Shown in pieces: positions 1 to 8,690 of a DNA stretch of 64,000 bases (positions are counted from its first letter, which is position 1; every line of letters starts with the position of its first letter). Location: the NCBI RefSeq assembly GCF_014764405.1, contig NZ_CP061725.1, positions 5,766,001 through 5,830,000 of the forward strand, in the 5' to 3' direction. Origin of the DNA: Micromonospora craniellae. GTDB lineage: Bacteria; Actinomycetota; Actinomycetes; Mycobacteriales; Micromonosporaceae. The position numbers and the translations under genes were made by a program. Under the pieces are notes generated by a model, which had not been told where the DNA came from, did not search any database, and saw nothing but the letters and a program-made list of their open reading frames with translations.

Positions 1-370
1 GCAGGTCGGCACCGGCGGTCAGCGCGTCGCGGGCGATCGGCAGGTGGGTGTGCGGCGGGGTGCAGATCACCACCACGTCCGGCGCGACGGCGGACAGCAT
101 GGCCCGGTGGTCGGTGAAGACCCGGGCGTCGGGAGGTACCGGCGCGGCCGGCTCGTCCTCCAGCGGCCGGGTGTCCACCAGCGCGACCAGCCGTAGCCGT
201 CCGGCGTCGTGCAGCGGGCCGAGCACCCGCCGGTGCCAGCGCCCGTGCCCGTTCGCCCCGATCAGCGCGACCCGTGGCACGGGCGTGGCCGGCGTCGCGG
301 CTGCCGGGGTGTTAGCAGGGGACCCCTGCTCTACCTGAGGCGTTAAGAAGGTGCCCTTCCTTTCACTCAT
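1..370 (-). CDS. Gfo/Idh/MocA family oxidoreductase, N-terminal part (cut by left edge)
   Basis: Read from the ATG at 370 toward position 1, the frame stays open to the window edge. After a low-complexity Pro/Ala/Thr stretch it shows a Rossmann start (VALIGANGHGRWH) and the strand-loop VVICTPPHTHLPIA, typical of NAD(P)-dependent sugar or inositol oxidoreductases of this family. The ATG overlaps the stop of the upstream reductase gene as ATGA, so it reads as the distal gene of the uronate operon. The first roughly 30 codons are made largely of a GC-rich palindromic repeat (311-360). The true start may therefore be the GTG just before CCACGGGTCGCG, and the repeat a later insertion. Substrate unknown; the C-terminal half lies outside the window. 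Confidence 0.8.
   Translation of the reverse strand, partial: MSERKGTFLTPQVEQGSPANTPAAATPATPVPRVALIGANGHGRWHRRVLGPLHDAGRLRLVALVDTRPLEDEPAAPVPPDARVFTDHRAMLSAVAPDVVVICTPPHTHLPIARDALTAGADL
311..360. repeat. GC-rich palindromic element at the operon junction
   Basis: Two short inverted repeats lie side by side: GCAGGGG-A-CCCCTGC (315-329) and GAAGG-TGC-CCTTC (347-359), separated by a short linker. I recall very similar paired palindromes as dispersed intergenic repeats in Micromonospora genomes; that is memory, not a search. Here the element falls at the 5' end of the edge oxidoreductase frame and is translated in frame if the ATG at 370 is used. Confidence 0.6.
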
Positions 371-1851
371 CGGGCGCCGGCCAGCGTGGCGGGGACGCCG
401 TGGCGGTGCAGGTCGGTGAGCCAGGCGGTCACGTCGGCGCGGACCTGCGCGTCGGCGGCCACCTCGGCCGGGACGACCTCGTCGAGGGCGAGGACCGCGT
501 CGACGGCCCCGGCCGGGGTCTGCGGCGCGGCGGCCAGGGCGGCGCGGATCCGCTCCGCCAGCGGGTCGTCCAGCGGCAGCGCGCGGCCGTCGTCGGCGGT
601 GCCCTGGGCGAACCGGATCCAGGCGGCCACGACCAGCGCCGCCCACCGGGCGGACCGGCCGGCCGCGCGCAGGTCGGCGATGGTGTGCAGGATCCGCTGC
701 GGCAGCTTCTGCGACCCGTCCATCGCCACCTGGAGGGTGCGGTGCCGGATCGCCGGGTTGCCGAAGCGGGCCAGCACCTGCTCGCCGTAGCCGACCACGT
801 CGACCCCGTCGGGCGGGGTGAAGCTGGCCGCCACGTCCTCGGCGATCAGTCGGCGCAGCACGGTGGTCAGGTGCGGCAGGGCGAGGGCGTCGGCGATCGT
901 CTCGCACCCGGCGAGCGCGCCGAGGTACGCAGCGGCCGAGTGCACTCCGTTGAGGCCGCGCAGCTTCAGCCGCTCCCACGGGCCGGCGTCGGCGCAGAGC
1001 ACCGCACCGGCGCGGTCCCAGGCGGGCCGCCCGCCGGGGAAGTCGTCCTCGATCACCCACTGGGTGTACGGCTCGGCGGCCACCGCCGCGAGGTCCTCGA
1101 CGCCGAGCGCCCGGTGGGCCGCCGCCAGGGTCTGCGCCGTGCTGGCCGGGACGATCCGGTCGACCATCGTGCCGGGGAAGCCGACCTGCGCCTGGACCCA
1201 GTCCAGCGTGGACTGCCCGGCGCCCGCGTACACCAGGGCCTGGGTGACCAGGCCGCGTAGCCGGCGGCCGTTGGCGGGCAGGTTGTCGCAGCTCACCAGC
1301 GTGATCGGTCCGGCGTCGGCGGCGGCCCGGGCCAGCAGGCCGCGGACCAGCAGCCCCGGCACGGTGGCCGGTGGCCGGTCGCTGGTCAGGTCGGCGACCA
1401 GCTCCGGATCGGGGCGCAGCGTCCCGGCCGCCGGGTCCAACTGGTACGCCTTCTCGGTCACCGTCAACGTCACCACCCGGATGGCCGGGTCGGCCAGCAA
1501 CGCCACCACCGCCTGCGGGTCGGCCGCGGCCAGCCGCACGTCGGCCAGCGCCCCGATCACGCGGGTGTGCTGGTCGGCAGCGGAGAGCGTGCTCACGCTG
1601 AACAGGTTGTCCTGCGCGGTCAGGGTCCGCACCAGTTCGGCGTTGCGCGGCGCGACGCCGACGATGCCCCAGTCGCCCCCGGCGAGCGCGAGCGCCTGCT
1701 CGGTGTAGACGGCCTGGTGGGCGCGGTGGAACGCGCCGATCCCGAGGTGCGCCACACCGGCCGGCACGGTGCCCGGCCGGATCAGGGGACGGGACTGCGT
1801 CGGCAGCCGGCGCAGTGCGCCCAGGTCCAGCCGGGACGCGCCCACGGTCAC
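367..1851 (-). CDS. Mannitol dehydrogenase family / fructuronate reductase-like protein
   Basis: A 494-residue NAD-dependent polyol or uronate reductase of the mannitol dehydrogenase family; with glucuronate isomerase next door, fructuronate reductase (UxuB-like, fructuronate to mannonate) is the best guess. Seen: the N-terminal nucleotide-binding core with GIGAFHRAHQAVYTE, a central TLTVTEKAY segment, and the family catalytic pattern K-x4-N-x2-H in LKLRGLNGVHS. Length matches UxuB (about 490). The GTG at 1851 was chosen because it overlaps the stop of the L-fuconate dehydratase gene as GTGA; the much longer open frame upstream is antisense to neighbours and carries no homology. The stop overlaps the next gene by ATGA. 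Substrate specificity (mannonate, tagaturonate, mannitol) cannot be settled from sequence alone. Confidence 0.88.
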   Translation of the reverse strand: MTVGASRLDLGALRRLPTQSRPLIRPGTVPAGVAHLGIGAFHRAHQAVYTEQALALAGGDWGIVGVAPRNAELVRTLTAQDNLFSVSTLSAADQHTRVIGALADVRLAAADPQAVVALLADPAIRVVTLTVTEKAYQLDPAAGTLRPDPELVADLTSDRPPATVPGLLVRGLLARAAADAGPITLVSCDNLPANGRRLRGLVTQALVYAGAGQSTLDWVQAQVGFPGTMVDRIVPASTAQTLAAAHRALGVEDLAAVAAEPYTQWVIEDDFPGGRPAWDRAGAVLCADAGPWERLKLRGLNGVHSAAAYLGALAGCETIADALALPHLTTVLRRLIAEDVAASFTPPDGVDVVGYGEQVLARFGNPAIRHRTLQVAMDGSQKLPQRILHTIADLRAAGRSARWAALVVAAWIRFAQGTADDGRALPLDDPLAERIRAALAAAPQTPAGAVDAVLALDEVVPAEVAADAQVRADVTAWLTDLHRHGVPATLAGAR

Positions 1852-3149
1852 CGCCACGTCGGGCCGTCCGGGAATCGGAAGGTGGCGATCGACTCGGGAC
1901 GCATGGTGGCGCTGTAGCCCGGTTCGGTCGGCAGCAGGTACCGCCCGTCGCGGGTGCGTACCGGGTCGACGAAGTGCTCGTGCAGGTGGTCGACGTACTC
2001 CACCATCCGGCCGTCGAGGCTGGTGCCCACCCGCAGGTAGTCGAAGATCGCCAGGTGTTGGACGTACTCGCAGAGCCCGACCCCGCCCGAGTGCGGGCAG
2101 ATCGGCACGCCGAACTTGGCGGCCAGCAGGATCTCGGCGAGCACCTCGTTGACCCCGGCCACCCGGCAGGCGTCGATCTGCATCACGCCGATCGCCTCGG
2201 CCTGCAACAACTGCTTGAAGATGACCTTGTTGGCGGCCACCTCGCCGGTGGCCACCCGGCACCGGCCGCCGGTCAGCTCGGTCACCGCACGGGCGATGCG
2301 GGCGTGGCCCAGGATGTCGTCGGCGTGCGTCGGCTCCTCGATCCAGTACGGGTCGACCTCGGCCAGCGTCGTCATGTTGGTGATCGCCTCGTCGACGTCC
2401 CACACCTGGTTGGCGTCCATCATCAGCAGCGCGTCCGGGCCGATCTCGGCCCGGATGATCCGGGCCCGCCGCAGGTCGTCCTCGGGCGGACCGCCGACCT
2501 TCATCTTCATCGCCCGCCAGCCCTGCGCGTACGCGTCGCGGGTCAGCGCACGGACCTTGTCGTCCGGGTAGCCCAGCCAGCCGACCGACGTGGTGTACGA
2601 GGGGAATCCGTCCCGCTCCAGCAGGGCCAGCCGGTCGGCGAGCCCGTCGCGACCCTTGTCCAGGATGGCGGCGGCCTCGTCCGGGGTGAGCGCGTCGGTG
2701 ATGTGCCGGAAGTCGACGTTGGCCACCAGCTCGTCGGTGGACAGCTCGGCCAGGTAGCGCCACATCGGCTTGCCCGCGAGCTTGGCGCGCAGGTCCCACA
2801 CGGCGTTGACCAGCGCGCCGGTGGCCATGTGGATGACCCCCTTCTCCGGGCCGAGCCAGCGCAACTGCACGTCGGCGACGAGCGAGCGCCAGAACGCCAC
2901 CGGCTCGGCGGTGATCTCCTCCACGGTACGCCCCACCACGTGGTGCGACAGCGCGCGGACGGCGGCGCAGGTGATCTCGTTGCCGCGGCCGTTGGTGAAG
3001 GTGAACCCGGCGCCGGTCGGCCCGTCGTCGGTGCTCAACTCCACGTAGGTGGCCGAGTAGTCGCCCCGGTTGATCGCGTCGGAGCCGTCGCCGCTGGCAG
3101 CGGTCGGGAACCGCACGTCGTGCACGGTGACGTCGGTGATGGTGGTCAT
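1848..3149 (-). CDS. L-fuconate dehydratase (enolase superfamily)
   Basis: 433 residues. The enzyme dehydrates L-fuconate to 2-keto-3-deoxy-L-fuconate in the cytoplasmic oxidative L-fucose pathway. The N-terminal capping domain is followed by a TIM barrel with the metal and catalytic ligands visible in order: KxK near 215-217 (AMKMKV), D245/N247 in MDANQVWD, E271 in WIEEPT, E303 in ATGE, D326 in IDACRVAGVNE and H353 in CPHSGGVG. These positions and the FTFTNGRGNE and GPEKGVIHMAT segments match FucD rather than the enolase-superfamily mannonate dehydratases. The ATG at 3149 overlaps the uxaC stop (ATGA). It sits between the isomerase and the reductase genes in one coupled operon. Related acid-sugar dehydratase activity is possible. 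Confidence 0.88.
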   Translation of the reverse strand: MTTITDVTVHDVRFPTAASGDGSDAINRGDYSATYVELSTDDGPTGAGFTFTNGRGNEITCAAVRALSHHVVGRTVEEITAEPVAFWRSLVADVQLRWLGPEKGVIHMATGALVNAVWDLRAKLAGKPMWRYLAELSTDELVANVDFRHITDALTPDEAAAILDKGRDGLADRLALLERDGFPSYTTSVGWLGYPDDKVRALTRDAYAQGWRAMKMKVGGPPEDDLRRARIIRAEIGPDALLMMDANQVWDVDEAITNMTTLAEVDPYWIEEPTHADDILGHARIARAVTELTGGRCRVATGEVAANKVIFKQLLQAEAIGVMQIDACRVAGVNEVLAEILLAAKFGVPICPHSGGVGLCEYVQHLAIFDYLRVGTSLDGRMVEYVDHLHEHFVDPVRTRDGRYLLPTEPGYSATMRPESIATFRFPDGPTWR

Positions 3150-4576
3150 TTCTGCTTCTCCCCGAACTTGTAGACCTGCTTCGGCAGCCGGTACGCCAGG
3201 TCGACGATGGTCTCGGCGGCCTCGTCCATGGGCAGTCGGTGCTCGGCGACCAGGCGGGCCAGGAAACCGGCGTCCACGCGGCGGGCCACGTCGTGGCGCA
3301 CCGGGATGGAACAGAACGCGCGGGTGTCGTCGACGAACCCGGCGGTGTTGTAGAACCCGGCGGTCTCGGTGACCGTCTCGCGGAACCGGCGCAGCACCTC
3401 GGGGGAGTCCAGGAACCACCAGGGCGCGCCGAGCAGCAGGGCGGCGTACCCGCCGGCCAGCGGCGCCAGTTCCCGGGTGAAGGTGTCCTCGTCCAGCGTG
3501 TAGAGCACCACCCGCAGCCGGGGGTCGTTGCCGTACGCGTCCAGCAGTGGGGCCAGCGCGTGCACGTACTCGGTGACCTGCGGGATGTCGCCGCCCACGT
3601 CGCGCCCGTGCCGGGCGTGCAGCCACCGGTTGTGGTTGCGCACCGCGCCCGGGTGCAACTGCATGACCAGCCCGTCGTCAAGCGACATCCGGGCGAACTC
3701 CAGCAGCATGTGCGCCTGGAACGCCTCGGTGTCGCCCGGCTCGGCCCGACCCCGGCGGGCCCGGTCGAACAGCGCCGCCGCGTCCGCGCCGAGGTCCGCC
3801 GTGCGGGCGGTGAGGTGCCCGTGGTCCGACGAGGTGGCACCGGCGGCGATGAACGCCTCCCGGCGCGCGCGCAGCGCGGCCAGATAGCCCGGGTACGTGC
3901 CGGTGTCCTCGCCGGTGATCTCGCCGAGCCGGTCGACGTTCGCCGACCAGTCCTCGAAGGCCAGGTCCACCACGTTGTCCGGCCGGAAGGTGGTGACCAC
4001 CCGGCCACCCGGCCCGCCCCAGCCGTCGGCGGCCAGCTTGGCGTGCCGACCCAGGTCGTCCAGGGGCGACTCGGTGGTGGCCAGCACCTCGATGTTGAAC
4101 CGCTCGAACAGCGCCCGGGGCCGGAAGTCCGGCTCGGCGAGCCGGGCGGCGAGCGCGTCGTACACCTCGTCGGCGGTCTGCGGCGACAGCCGGGTGTCGA
4201 GGCCGAAGACCTCGGTGAAGGTCTGCTCCAGCCAGAGCCGGGACGGGGTGCCCCGGAACAGGTGCCAGTGCTCCGCGAAGCGCCGCCAGATCCGCCGCCC
4301 GTCGGTCTCCACCGGGCTGCCGTCGCGGGTGGGCACGCCCAGCTCGGCCGGGAGCACCCCCTGGCTGAACAGCATCCGGGTCAGGTAGTGGTCGGGCACG
4401 ATGAGCAGCCGGGACGGGTCGGGGAACGGCTGGTCGTCGGCGAGCAGGCCCGGGTCGACGTGCCCGTGCGGCGAGATGACGGGCAGCCGCGCTACCAGCG
4501 CGTACAGCTCCCGGGCCAGGGCACGCTGGCCGGGCTCGGCGGGTAACAGCAGGTCGGAACGGGTCGAGGTGGGCAC
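3146..4576 (-). CDS. uxaC: Glucuronate isomerase
   Basis: 476 residues, the normal length of uronate isomerases, a divergent member of the amidohydrolase superfamily. It interconverts D-glucuronate and D-fructuronate (and galacturonate/tagaturonate). Seen: the N-terminal metal motif LPVISPHGHVDP, the FERFNIEVLATTESPLDDL segment, HPGAVRNHN, and LDEDTF/PWWFLDSPE near the C-terminus, all recognisable in UxaC. It is the second gene of the minus-strand operon, 24 bases after the oxidoreductase and overlapping the dehydratase start. No mannonate dehydratase is visible in the window, so the pathway onward from mannonate must be completed elsewhere, perhaps beyond the left edge. Confidence 0.93.
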   Translation of the reverse strand: MPTSTRSDLLLPAEPGQRALARELYALVARLPVISPHGHVDPGLLADDQPFPDPSRLLIVPDHYLTRMLFSQGVLPAELGVPTRDGSPVETDGRRIWRRFAEHWHLFRGTPSRLWLEQTFTEVFGLDTRLSPQTADEVYDALAARLAEPDFRPRALFERFNIEVLATTESPLDDLGRHAKLAADGWGGPGGRVVTTFRPDNVVDLAFEDWSANVDRLGEITGEDTGTYPGYLAALRARREAFIAAGATSSDHGHLTARTADLGADAAALFDRARRGRAEPGDTEAFQAHMLLEFARMSLDDGLVMQLHPGAVRNHNRWLHARHGRDVGGDIPQVTEYVHALAPLLDAYGNDPRLRVVLYTLDEDTFTRELAPLAGGYAALLLGAPWWFLDSPEVLRRFRETVTETAGFYNTAGFVDDTRAFCSIPVRHDVARRVDAGFLARLVAEHRLPMDEAAETIVDLAYRLPKQVYKFGEKQK

Positions 4577-4600
4577 GGGGTTCGGCTCCTGGGGTCGAGG

Positions 4601-5929
4601 TCAGTCGAGGGTGAGCAGGTCGGCGACCCGTACGGGGGCGCCGGTGTCGAAGGACCGGTTGGCGGCCAGGCCGGTGAGCAGGGCCAGGGCGCCGTCGCGG
4701 GCGCTCGCCGCGCGGTCAAGCGGATCGGGTACGCCGCCGAACAGCACCTGGGTCATCCGGGCGTCCGCCCCGCCGTGGCCGTGTCGGGTGTACCCGTCGA
4801 CCTCGATGCGCTGGGGCGGGGACCAGAAGGGCCGCAGGGTCAGCGTGGCCTGACCGCCCTCGGCGGCGGCCTCGGTGCCGTGCAGGGCGGTGCCCTTGAG
4901 CGCACCGGCGGCGGCCGGGCTGACGAACTCGCTCTCGGTGACCTCCAGCTCCAACCGGCCCCGACTGCCGTTGATCATCACCCGATAGCCCTCCCACGGC
5001 GCGTACGCGGTGAGGTGATAGGTCATCGTCGCGCCGCTGGAGTAGCTGGCGAGCACCGCCATGTCGTCCTCGATGGTCACGCCGGGGGCGAAGACGTTGC
5101 GGTCACGGTGGTAGCCGTCCTCGACCTCGGCGTCCAGGTACAGCTCGCGCAACCGGGGGTGCTCGGCCAGGCGCAGGGCGAACGGGTCGTCGGCGGCGGC
5201 GGGGGCGGCGTGCGCCCGGTCGTAGTCGCGGGCGTAGCCGTGCCGTCGGCCGTCGTCGCCGTAGAAGAACAGCCGACCGGCGGCGTACACCTGCACCGGT
5301 GTGGCGTCCAGCCACCAGTTGACCAGGTCGAAGTGGTGGCTGGCCTTGTGCACCATCAGCCCGCCGGAGCTGGCCTTGTCGCGGTGCCAGCGCCGGAAGT
5401 AGTCGGCGCCGTGGCGGACGTCGAGCAGCCACTCGAAGTGCACCGAGCCGATCTCGCCGACCGCGCCCTCGGCGAGCAGCCGCCGCATCTGCTCGTGCAA
5501 CGGGTTGTAGCGGTAGTTGAACGCCACCGTCACCCGCCGGCCGGTGCGGCGTACCGCGTCGAGGATGCGCTGGCAGCGGGGGGCGTCGGTGGTCATCGGC
5601 TTCTCGGTGACCACGTCGCAGCCGGCGTCCAGCGCGGCCACCACGTACTCGTCGTGAGTGACGTCGACCGAGGTCACCAGGACCACGTCGACCCGCTCCT
5701 TCGCCAGCATCGTGGTGAAGTCGTCGGCGTGGTAGGTCGGTAGGGAAGGGTGGCCCAGCTCGCCGAGCCACCGGTTGTGGGCGTCCATCCGCGCCTGGTT
5801 CACGTCGGCGAACGCGACCAGTTCGGCGGTGTCCGCGTGGTCGCGGACCAGGGCCCGGACGAACATCTCGGCGCGGGCGCCGGTGCCGACCACGGCGTAC
5901 CGGGCGCGCTTGCCGGGTTGCGGTGACAC
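4601..5929 (-). CDS. Gfo/Idh/MocA family oxidoreductase
   Basis: 442 residues and the first gene of the uronate/deoxysugar operon. N-terminal Rossmann domain (RYAVVGTGARAEMFV), the family signature VTEKPMTTD with the EKP lysine, then the C-terminal GFO/IDH-like alpha/beta domain (SVHFEWLLDVRHGADYFRRWH, ASHHFDLVNWW). It probably oxidises or epimerises a sugar or sugar acid with NAD(P). The start is near the divergent promoter region with a LacI-type operator 24-37 bases upstream, so it is likely repressed by the neighbouring LacI protein. The exact substrate is unknown. Confidence 0.9.
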   Translation of the reverse strand: MSPQPGKRARYAVVGTGARAEMFVRALVRDHADTAELVAFADVNQARMDAHNRWLGELGHPSLPTYHADDFTTMLAKERVDVVLVTSVDVTHDEYVVAALDAGCDVVTEKPMTTDAPRCQRILDAVRRTGRRVTVAFNYRYNPLHEQMRRLLAEGAVGEIGSVHFEWLLDVRHGADYFRRWHRDKASSGGLMVHKASHHFDLVNWWLDATPVQVYAAGRLFFYGDDGRRHGYARDYDRAHAAPAAADDPFALRLAEHPRLRELYLDAEVEDGYHRDRNVFAPGVTIEDDMAVLASYSSGATMTYHLTAYAPWEGYRVMINGSRGRLELEVTESEFVSPAAAGALKGTALHGTEAAAEGGQATLTLRPFWSPPQRIEVDGYTRHGHGGADARMTQVLFGGVPDPLDRAASARDGALALLTGLAANRSFDTGAPVRVADLLTLD

Positions 5930-5952
5930 AGACCGATCCTCCTCGATCTTTG

Positions 5953-5999
5953 TGCAAACCTTTGCAGTGAAGTAACCACGATCGATCGGGCGGAGTCAA
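5953..5999 (-). promoter_or_regulatory. Candidate promoter and LacI-type operator for the uronate operon
   Basis: On the minus strand TTGACT (5999-5994) is followed after 17 bases by GTTACT (5976-5971). Directly downstream is the palindrome TGCAAA-CC-TTTGCA (5953-5966), 24 bases before the oxidoreductase start at 5929. The palindrome differs in one half-site base from TGCAAACGTTTGCA, a plausible LacI-family operator with the usual central CG step. Its position downstream of the -10 fits repression. A second, related site lies at 6104-6117. Confidence 0.6.
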
Positions 6000-6093
6000 C
6001 GAAGGGCCCAGAATCGGCGGCTTTTGGTCGTTTTTAGGGGCATTAGAGCGCATGGTGGGAGCGCGGCCGAAACAGATCTGTAACCTCGCGCCG

Positions 6094-6122
6094 TTGACAG
6101 TGGAGCAACCGTTTGCATTAAT
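6094..6122 (+). promoter_or_regulatory. Promoter of the lacI gene with embedded operator
   Basis: TTGACA (6094-6099), 17-base spacer, ATTAAT (6117-6122): a strong sigma-70-like promoter for the divergent lacI/ABC transporter arm. Inside the spacer lies AGCAACCGTTTGCA (6104-6117), matching the operator at 5953-5966 in its TTTGCA half and in 5 of 7 symmetric positions. This suggests autorepression of the regulator together with control of the transporter. Confidence 0.6.
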
Positions 6123-6165
6123 TGTCGGCACCGTGACCGCCGACACATCAATGAAGGGGGCCTGA

Positions 6166-7296
6166 GTGCCAGTCACCATCCGGGACGTCGCACGGGCCTC
6201 CGGCGTGCACATCTCCACCGTCTCCCGCACCTTCTCCGCACCCCACCTGGTCAACCCCGAGACCCGGGTGCGGGTGCTGGCGTGCGCCGAGGATCTGGGC
6301 TACCGGCCCAATCGTGCAGCCCGGGCACTCATCACCGGCCGTACGCACAACATCGGCCTGATCATCGCCGACATCGCCAACCCGTTCTTCCCGCCGCTGA
6401 TCAAGGCGGCGGAGAGCCAGGCCCGCCACCGCGACTACCACGTCTTCGTCGCCGACACGAACGAGGACGCCGCCGCGGAGGAGGAATTGGTGCACGCCCT
6501 GGCCAAGCAGGTCGACGGGGTGCTGCTGTGCAGCCCGCGGATGAGCAACAGCCTGATCGAGCAGCTCAGCCGCGAGGTGCCGCTGGTGGTGGTCAACCGC
6601 CAACTGGCCGGTCTGCCCTGCGTCCTGATGGACGTCGGGCAGGGCGCACGCTCCGCCATCGAGCACCTCGCCGGCCTCGGCCACCGCCAGATCGCCCTGC
6701 TCGCCGGGCCACGCGGCTCCTGGACCAGCCGGGAGATCCGGCGCGCCGCCAGCGCTGCGGCCCGGACCGCCGGGGCGGACCTGACCGTGCTCGGCCCCAA
6801 TCCGCCCATTGAGCACGGCGGTCTCGCCCAGGCGGAGCAGGTCCGCCGGGCCGGCGTCACCGCCGTGCTCGCCTACAACGACCTGATCGCGATCGGGCTC
6901 CTGGAGGGGCTCGACGCACTCGGGGTCGGGGTGCCGCAGGAGGTGAGTGTCGTCGGGGTCGACGACATCACCCTGAGCCGGCTCACCCGCCCCAAGCTGA
7001 CGACGGTGGCCACGCCGACCGCGGCCGCCGGCCGGACGGCCGTCGACATGTTGCTGCAACAGGACACCGATCTCCCGCGCACCGGGCGGGGCAGCGGTGC
7101 CGGGGCGACAGTCGGCGTCCGTCGTACCACCGCACAGGTAATGCTCCAGACCGAGTTGGTCATCCGCGACTCCACCGGGCCGGGACCTTACGCCGGCCGG
7201 GAACGTCCCGGCGCCGCTGCGGTAGGCCCGGGCCCGCATCGCCGTGCGGACCCGGGCAGCCCGATCGTGGCCGCCGGTGACATCGTCGCCTCCTAA
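6166..7296 (+). CDS. LacI family transcriptional regulator
   Basis: 376 residues. The N-terminal HTH and hinge are classical (VTIRDVARASGVHISTVSRTF ... GYRPNRAARAL), followed by a periplasmic-binding-protein-like effector domain (NIGLIIADIANPFFPPLI, VNRQLAGLPCV, VSVVGVDDITLSRLTRPKLTTV). GTG start with the HTH at the very N-terminus. The last ~45 residues are a Gly/Pro/Arg-rich tail beyond the usual family end, without recognisable structure. It diverges from the uronate operon and is followed by the sugar ABC transporter genes after 19 bases. It most likely represses both directions by binding the two TGCAAAC-GTTTGCA-like sites, released by a sugar or uronate ligand. Confidence 0.92.
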   Translation: MPVTIRDVARASGVHISTVSRTFSAPHLVNPETRVRVLACAEDLGYRPNRAARALITGRTHNIGLIIADIANPFFPPLIKAAESQARHRDYHVFVADTNEDAAAEEELVHALAKQVDGVLLCSPRMSNSLIEQLSREVPLVVVNRQLAGLPCVLMDVGQGARSAIEHLAGLGHRQIALLAGPRGSWTSREIRRAASAAARTAGADLTVLGPNPPIEHGGLAQAEQVRRAGVTAVLAYNDLIAIGLLEGLDALGVGVPQEVSVVGVDDITLSRLTRPKLTTVATPTAAAGRTAVDMLLQQDTDLPRTGRGSGAGATVGVRRTTAQVMLQTELVIRDSTGPGPYAGRERPGAAAVGPGPHRRADPGSPIVAAGDIVAS

Positions 7297-7315
7297 CGCC
7301 AAGGAGTGAGCGCAC

Positions 7316-8659
7316 ATGCACCCCGCAACGCACCCCACCGCGAACGCGTCCGACGGGCGCACTTACCGTACCCCCCTGCTCCGCCGCCGGTTGCTGCGCG
7401 GCATGCTCGCCGCGATCGTGGCCCTGCCGCTGGTCGGCGCGGCCGCCGCCTGCGGCGACGACGAGGCCGGATCCGACGGCACGGTCAAGCTCTCCATCTT
7501 CTGGTGGGGCGGCGAGGCCCGGGCCCAGCTCACCGAGCAGGCCCTCGACCTCTACACGCAGAAGAACCCGAACGTCACGTTCGAGAAGGTGTGGCAGGCC
7601 AACCAGGGTTACTTCGACAAGCTGGCCACGCTCACCGCCGGCGGCAACCCGCCGGACATCTTCCAGATCGACGACAACTTCCTCGCCGAGTACGCCGCCC
7701 GCAACGCCACCCTGGACCTGAAGAAGTACCAGGACTCCGGCGACCTCGACACCAGCAAGTTCCCGCCCAGCCTGCTCCAGTACGGCGAGGTCGACGGTAA
7801 GCTCGCCGGCCTGGCCGCCGGGGAGAACACCCAGGGACTGGTCTACAACAAGACGCTGCTGACCAAGAACGGGCTGCCCGAGCCGACCACCGGGATGAGC
7901 TGGGAGGAGCACATCGCCTGGGCCGAGGAGGTCAGCAAGAAGACGGGCGTGCCCGGCACCCAGGACCCCAGCGCCGACTACAAGGCGTTCTGGGTCTGGC
8001 TGCGCCAGCAGGGCAAGGACCTCTACTCCGGTAGCGACCTGGGCTTCACCGCCGAGGATGTGACCAAATGGTTCGAGCTGTGGAAGGGCGCGCGGGACCG
8101 GGGTGCCACCCCGACCCCCGACATCATCCACGAGGGCAACGCCACCGACATCACCAAGCAGCTCGTGGTGACCGGCAAGTCGGGCACCTCCTGGGTCTGG
8201 GTCAACCAGATGCCGGAGCTGAAGAAGAACACCGCCGACGAGCTGGGCGTCATCGCGTACCCCGGTGACCCGAGCGGCCAGTGGGCACGCGCCTCGATGT
8301 ACTGGTCGGTCTTCAGCGGCAGCAAGAAAGCCGAGGCCGCAGTGGACGTGATCAACTTCCTGGCCAACGACCCGGAGGCGGTCAAGCTGCTCGGCACCGA
8401 CCGGGGCCTGCCGTCCAACATGGACCTGCGCCGCGTGGTCAGCGACGACACCACCGACCCGGCGATGAAGCAGTCCATCGAGGTCGAGAACAAGCTCGCC
8501 GAGACGTTCGGTGAGGCGCCGCAGGTGCCGATCAAGGGCCACAGCAAGGTCCGCGCCGAGCTGACCAAGGCCGCCGAGAACGCCCAGTACGGGCGGGTCA
8601 CCCCCGCCGAGGCCGCGGCGCAGTTCGTCGAGGCGTGCAAGGCAGCGATCGCCTCCTGA
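7316..8659 (+). CDS. ABC transporter sugar-binding lipoprotein
   Basis: 447 residues. Twin-arginine-rich N-region (LLRRRLLRG), hydrophobic segment, and a lipobox AAAC, then a mature family-1 extracellular solute-binding protein (VKLSIFWWGGEARAQL, ...PDIFQIDDNFLAEYA, VTGKSGTSWVWVNQMPEL). It captures sugar at the outer face of the membrane for the two permeases that follow. AAGGAG (7300-7305) is a good ribosome site for the ATG at 7316. No ATPase gene is present nearby; as is common in actinomycetes, a shared MsiK-type ATPase elsewhere probably drives import. The ligand may be an oligosaccharide containing uronic acid or fucose, judged only from context. Confidence 0.92.
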   Translation: MHPATHPTANASDGRTYRTPLLRRRLLRGMLAAIVALPLVGAAAACGDDEAGSDGTVKLSIFWWGGEARAQLTEQALDLYTQKNPNVTFEKVWQANQGYFDKLATLTAGGNPPDIFQIDDNFLAEYAARNATLDLKKYQDSGDLDTSKFPPSLLQYGEVDGKLAGLAAGENTQGLVYNKTLLTKNGLPEPTTGMSWEEHIAWAEEVSKKTGVPGTQDPSADYKAFWVWLRQQGKDLYSGSDLGFTAEDVTKWFELWKGARDRGATPTPDIIHEGNATDITKQLVVTGKSGTSWVWVNQMPELKKNTADELGVIAYPGDPSGQWARASMYWSVFSGSKKAEAAVDVINFLANDPEAVKLLGTDRGLPSNMDLRRVVSDDTTDPAMKQSIEVENKLAETFGEAPQVPIKGHSKVRAELTKAAENAQYGRVTPAEAAAQFVEACKAAIAS

Positions 8660-8690
8660 CGCCGCCGCGATACCCGGAGAGGAGCAGTTC

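Noticed and set aside
367..4008. Single 1213-codon fusion protein in the uronate operon
   Set aside because: Only the last 494 codons are homologous; the rest is the wrong frame of the dehydratase and isomerase genes.
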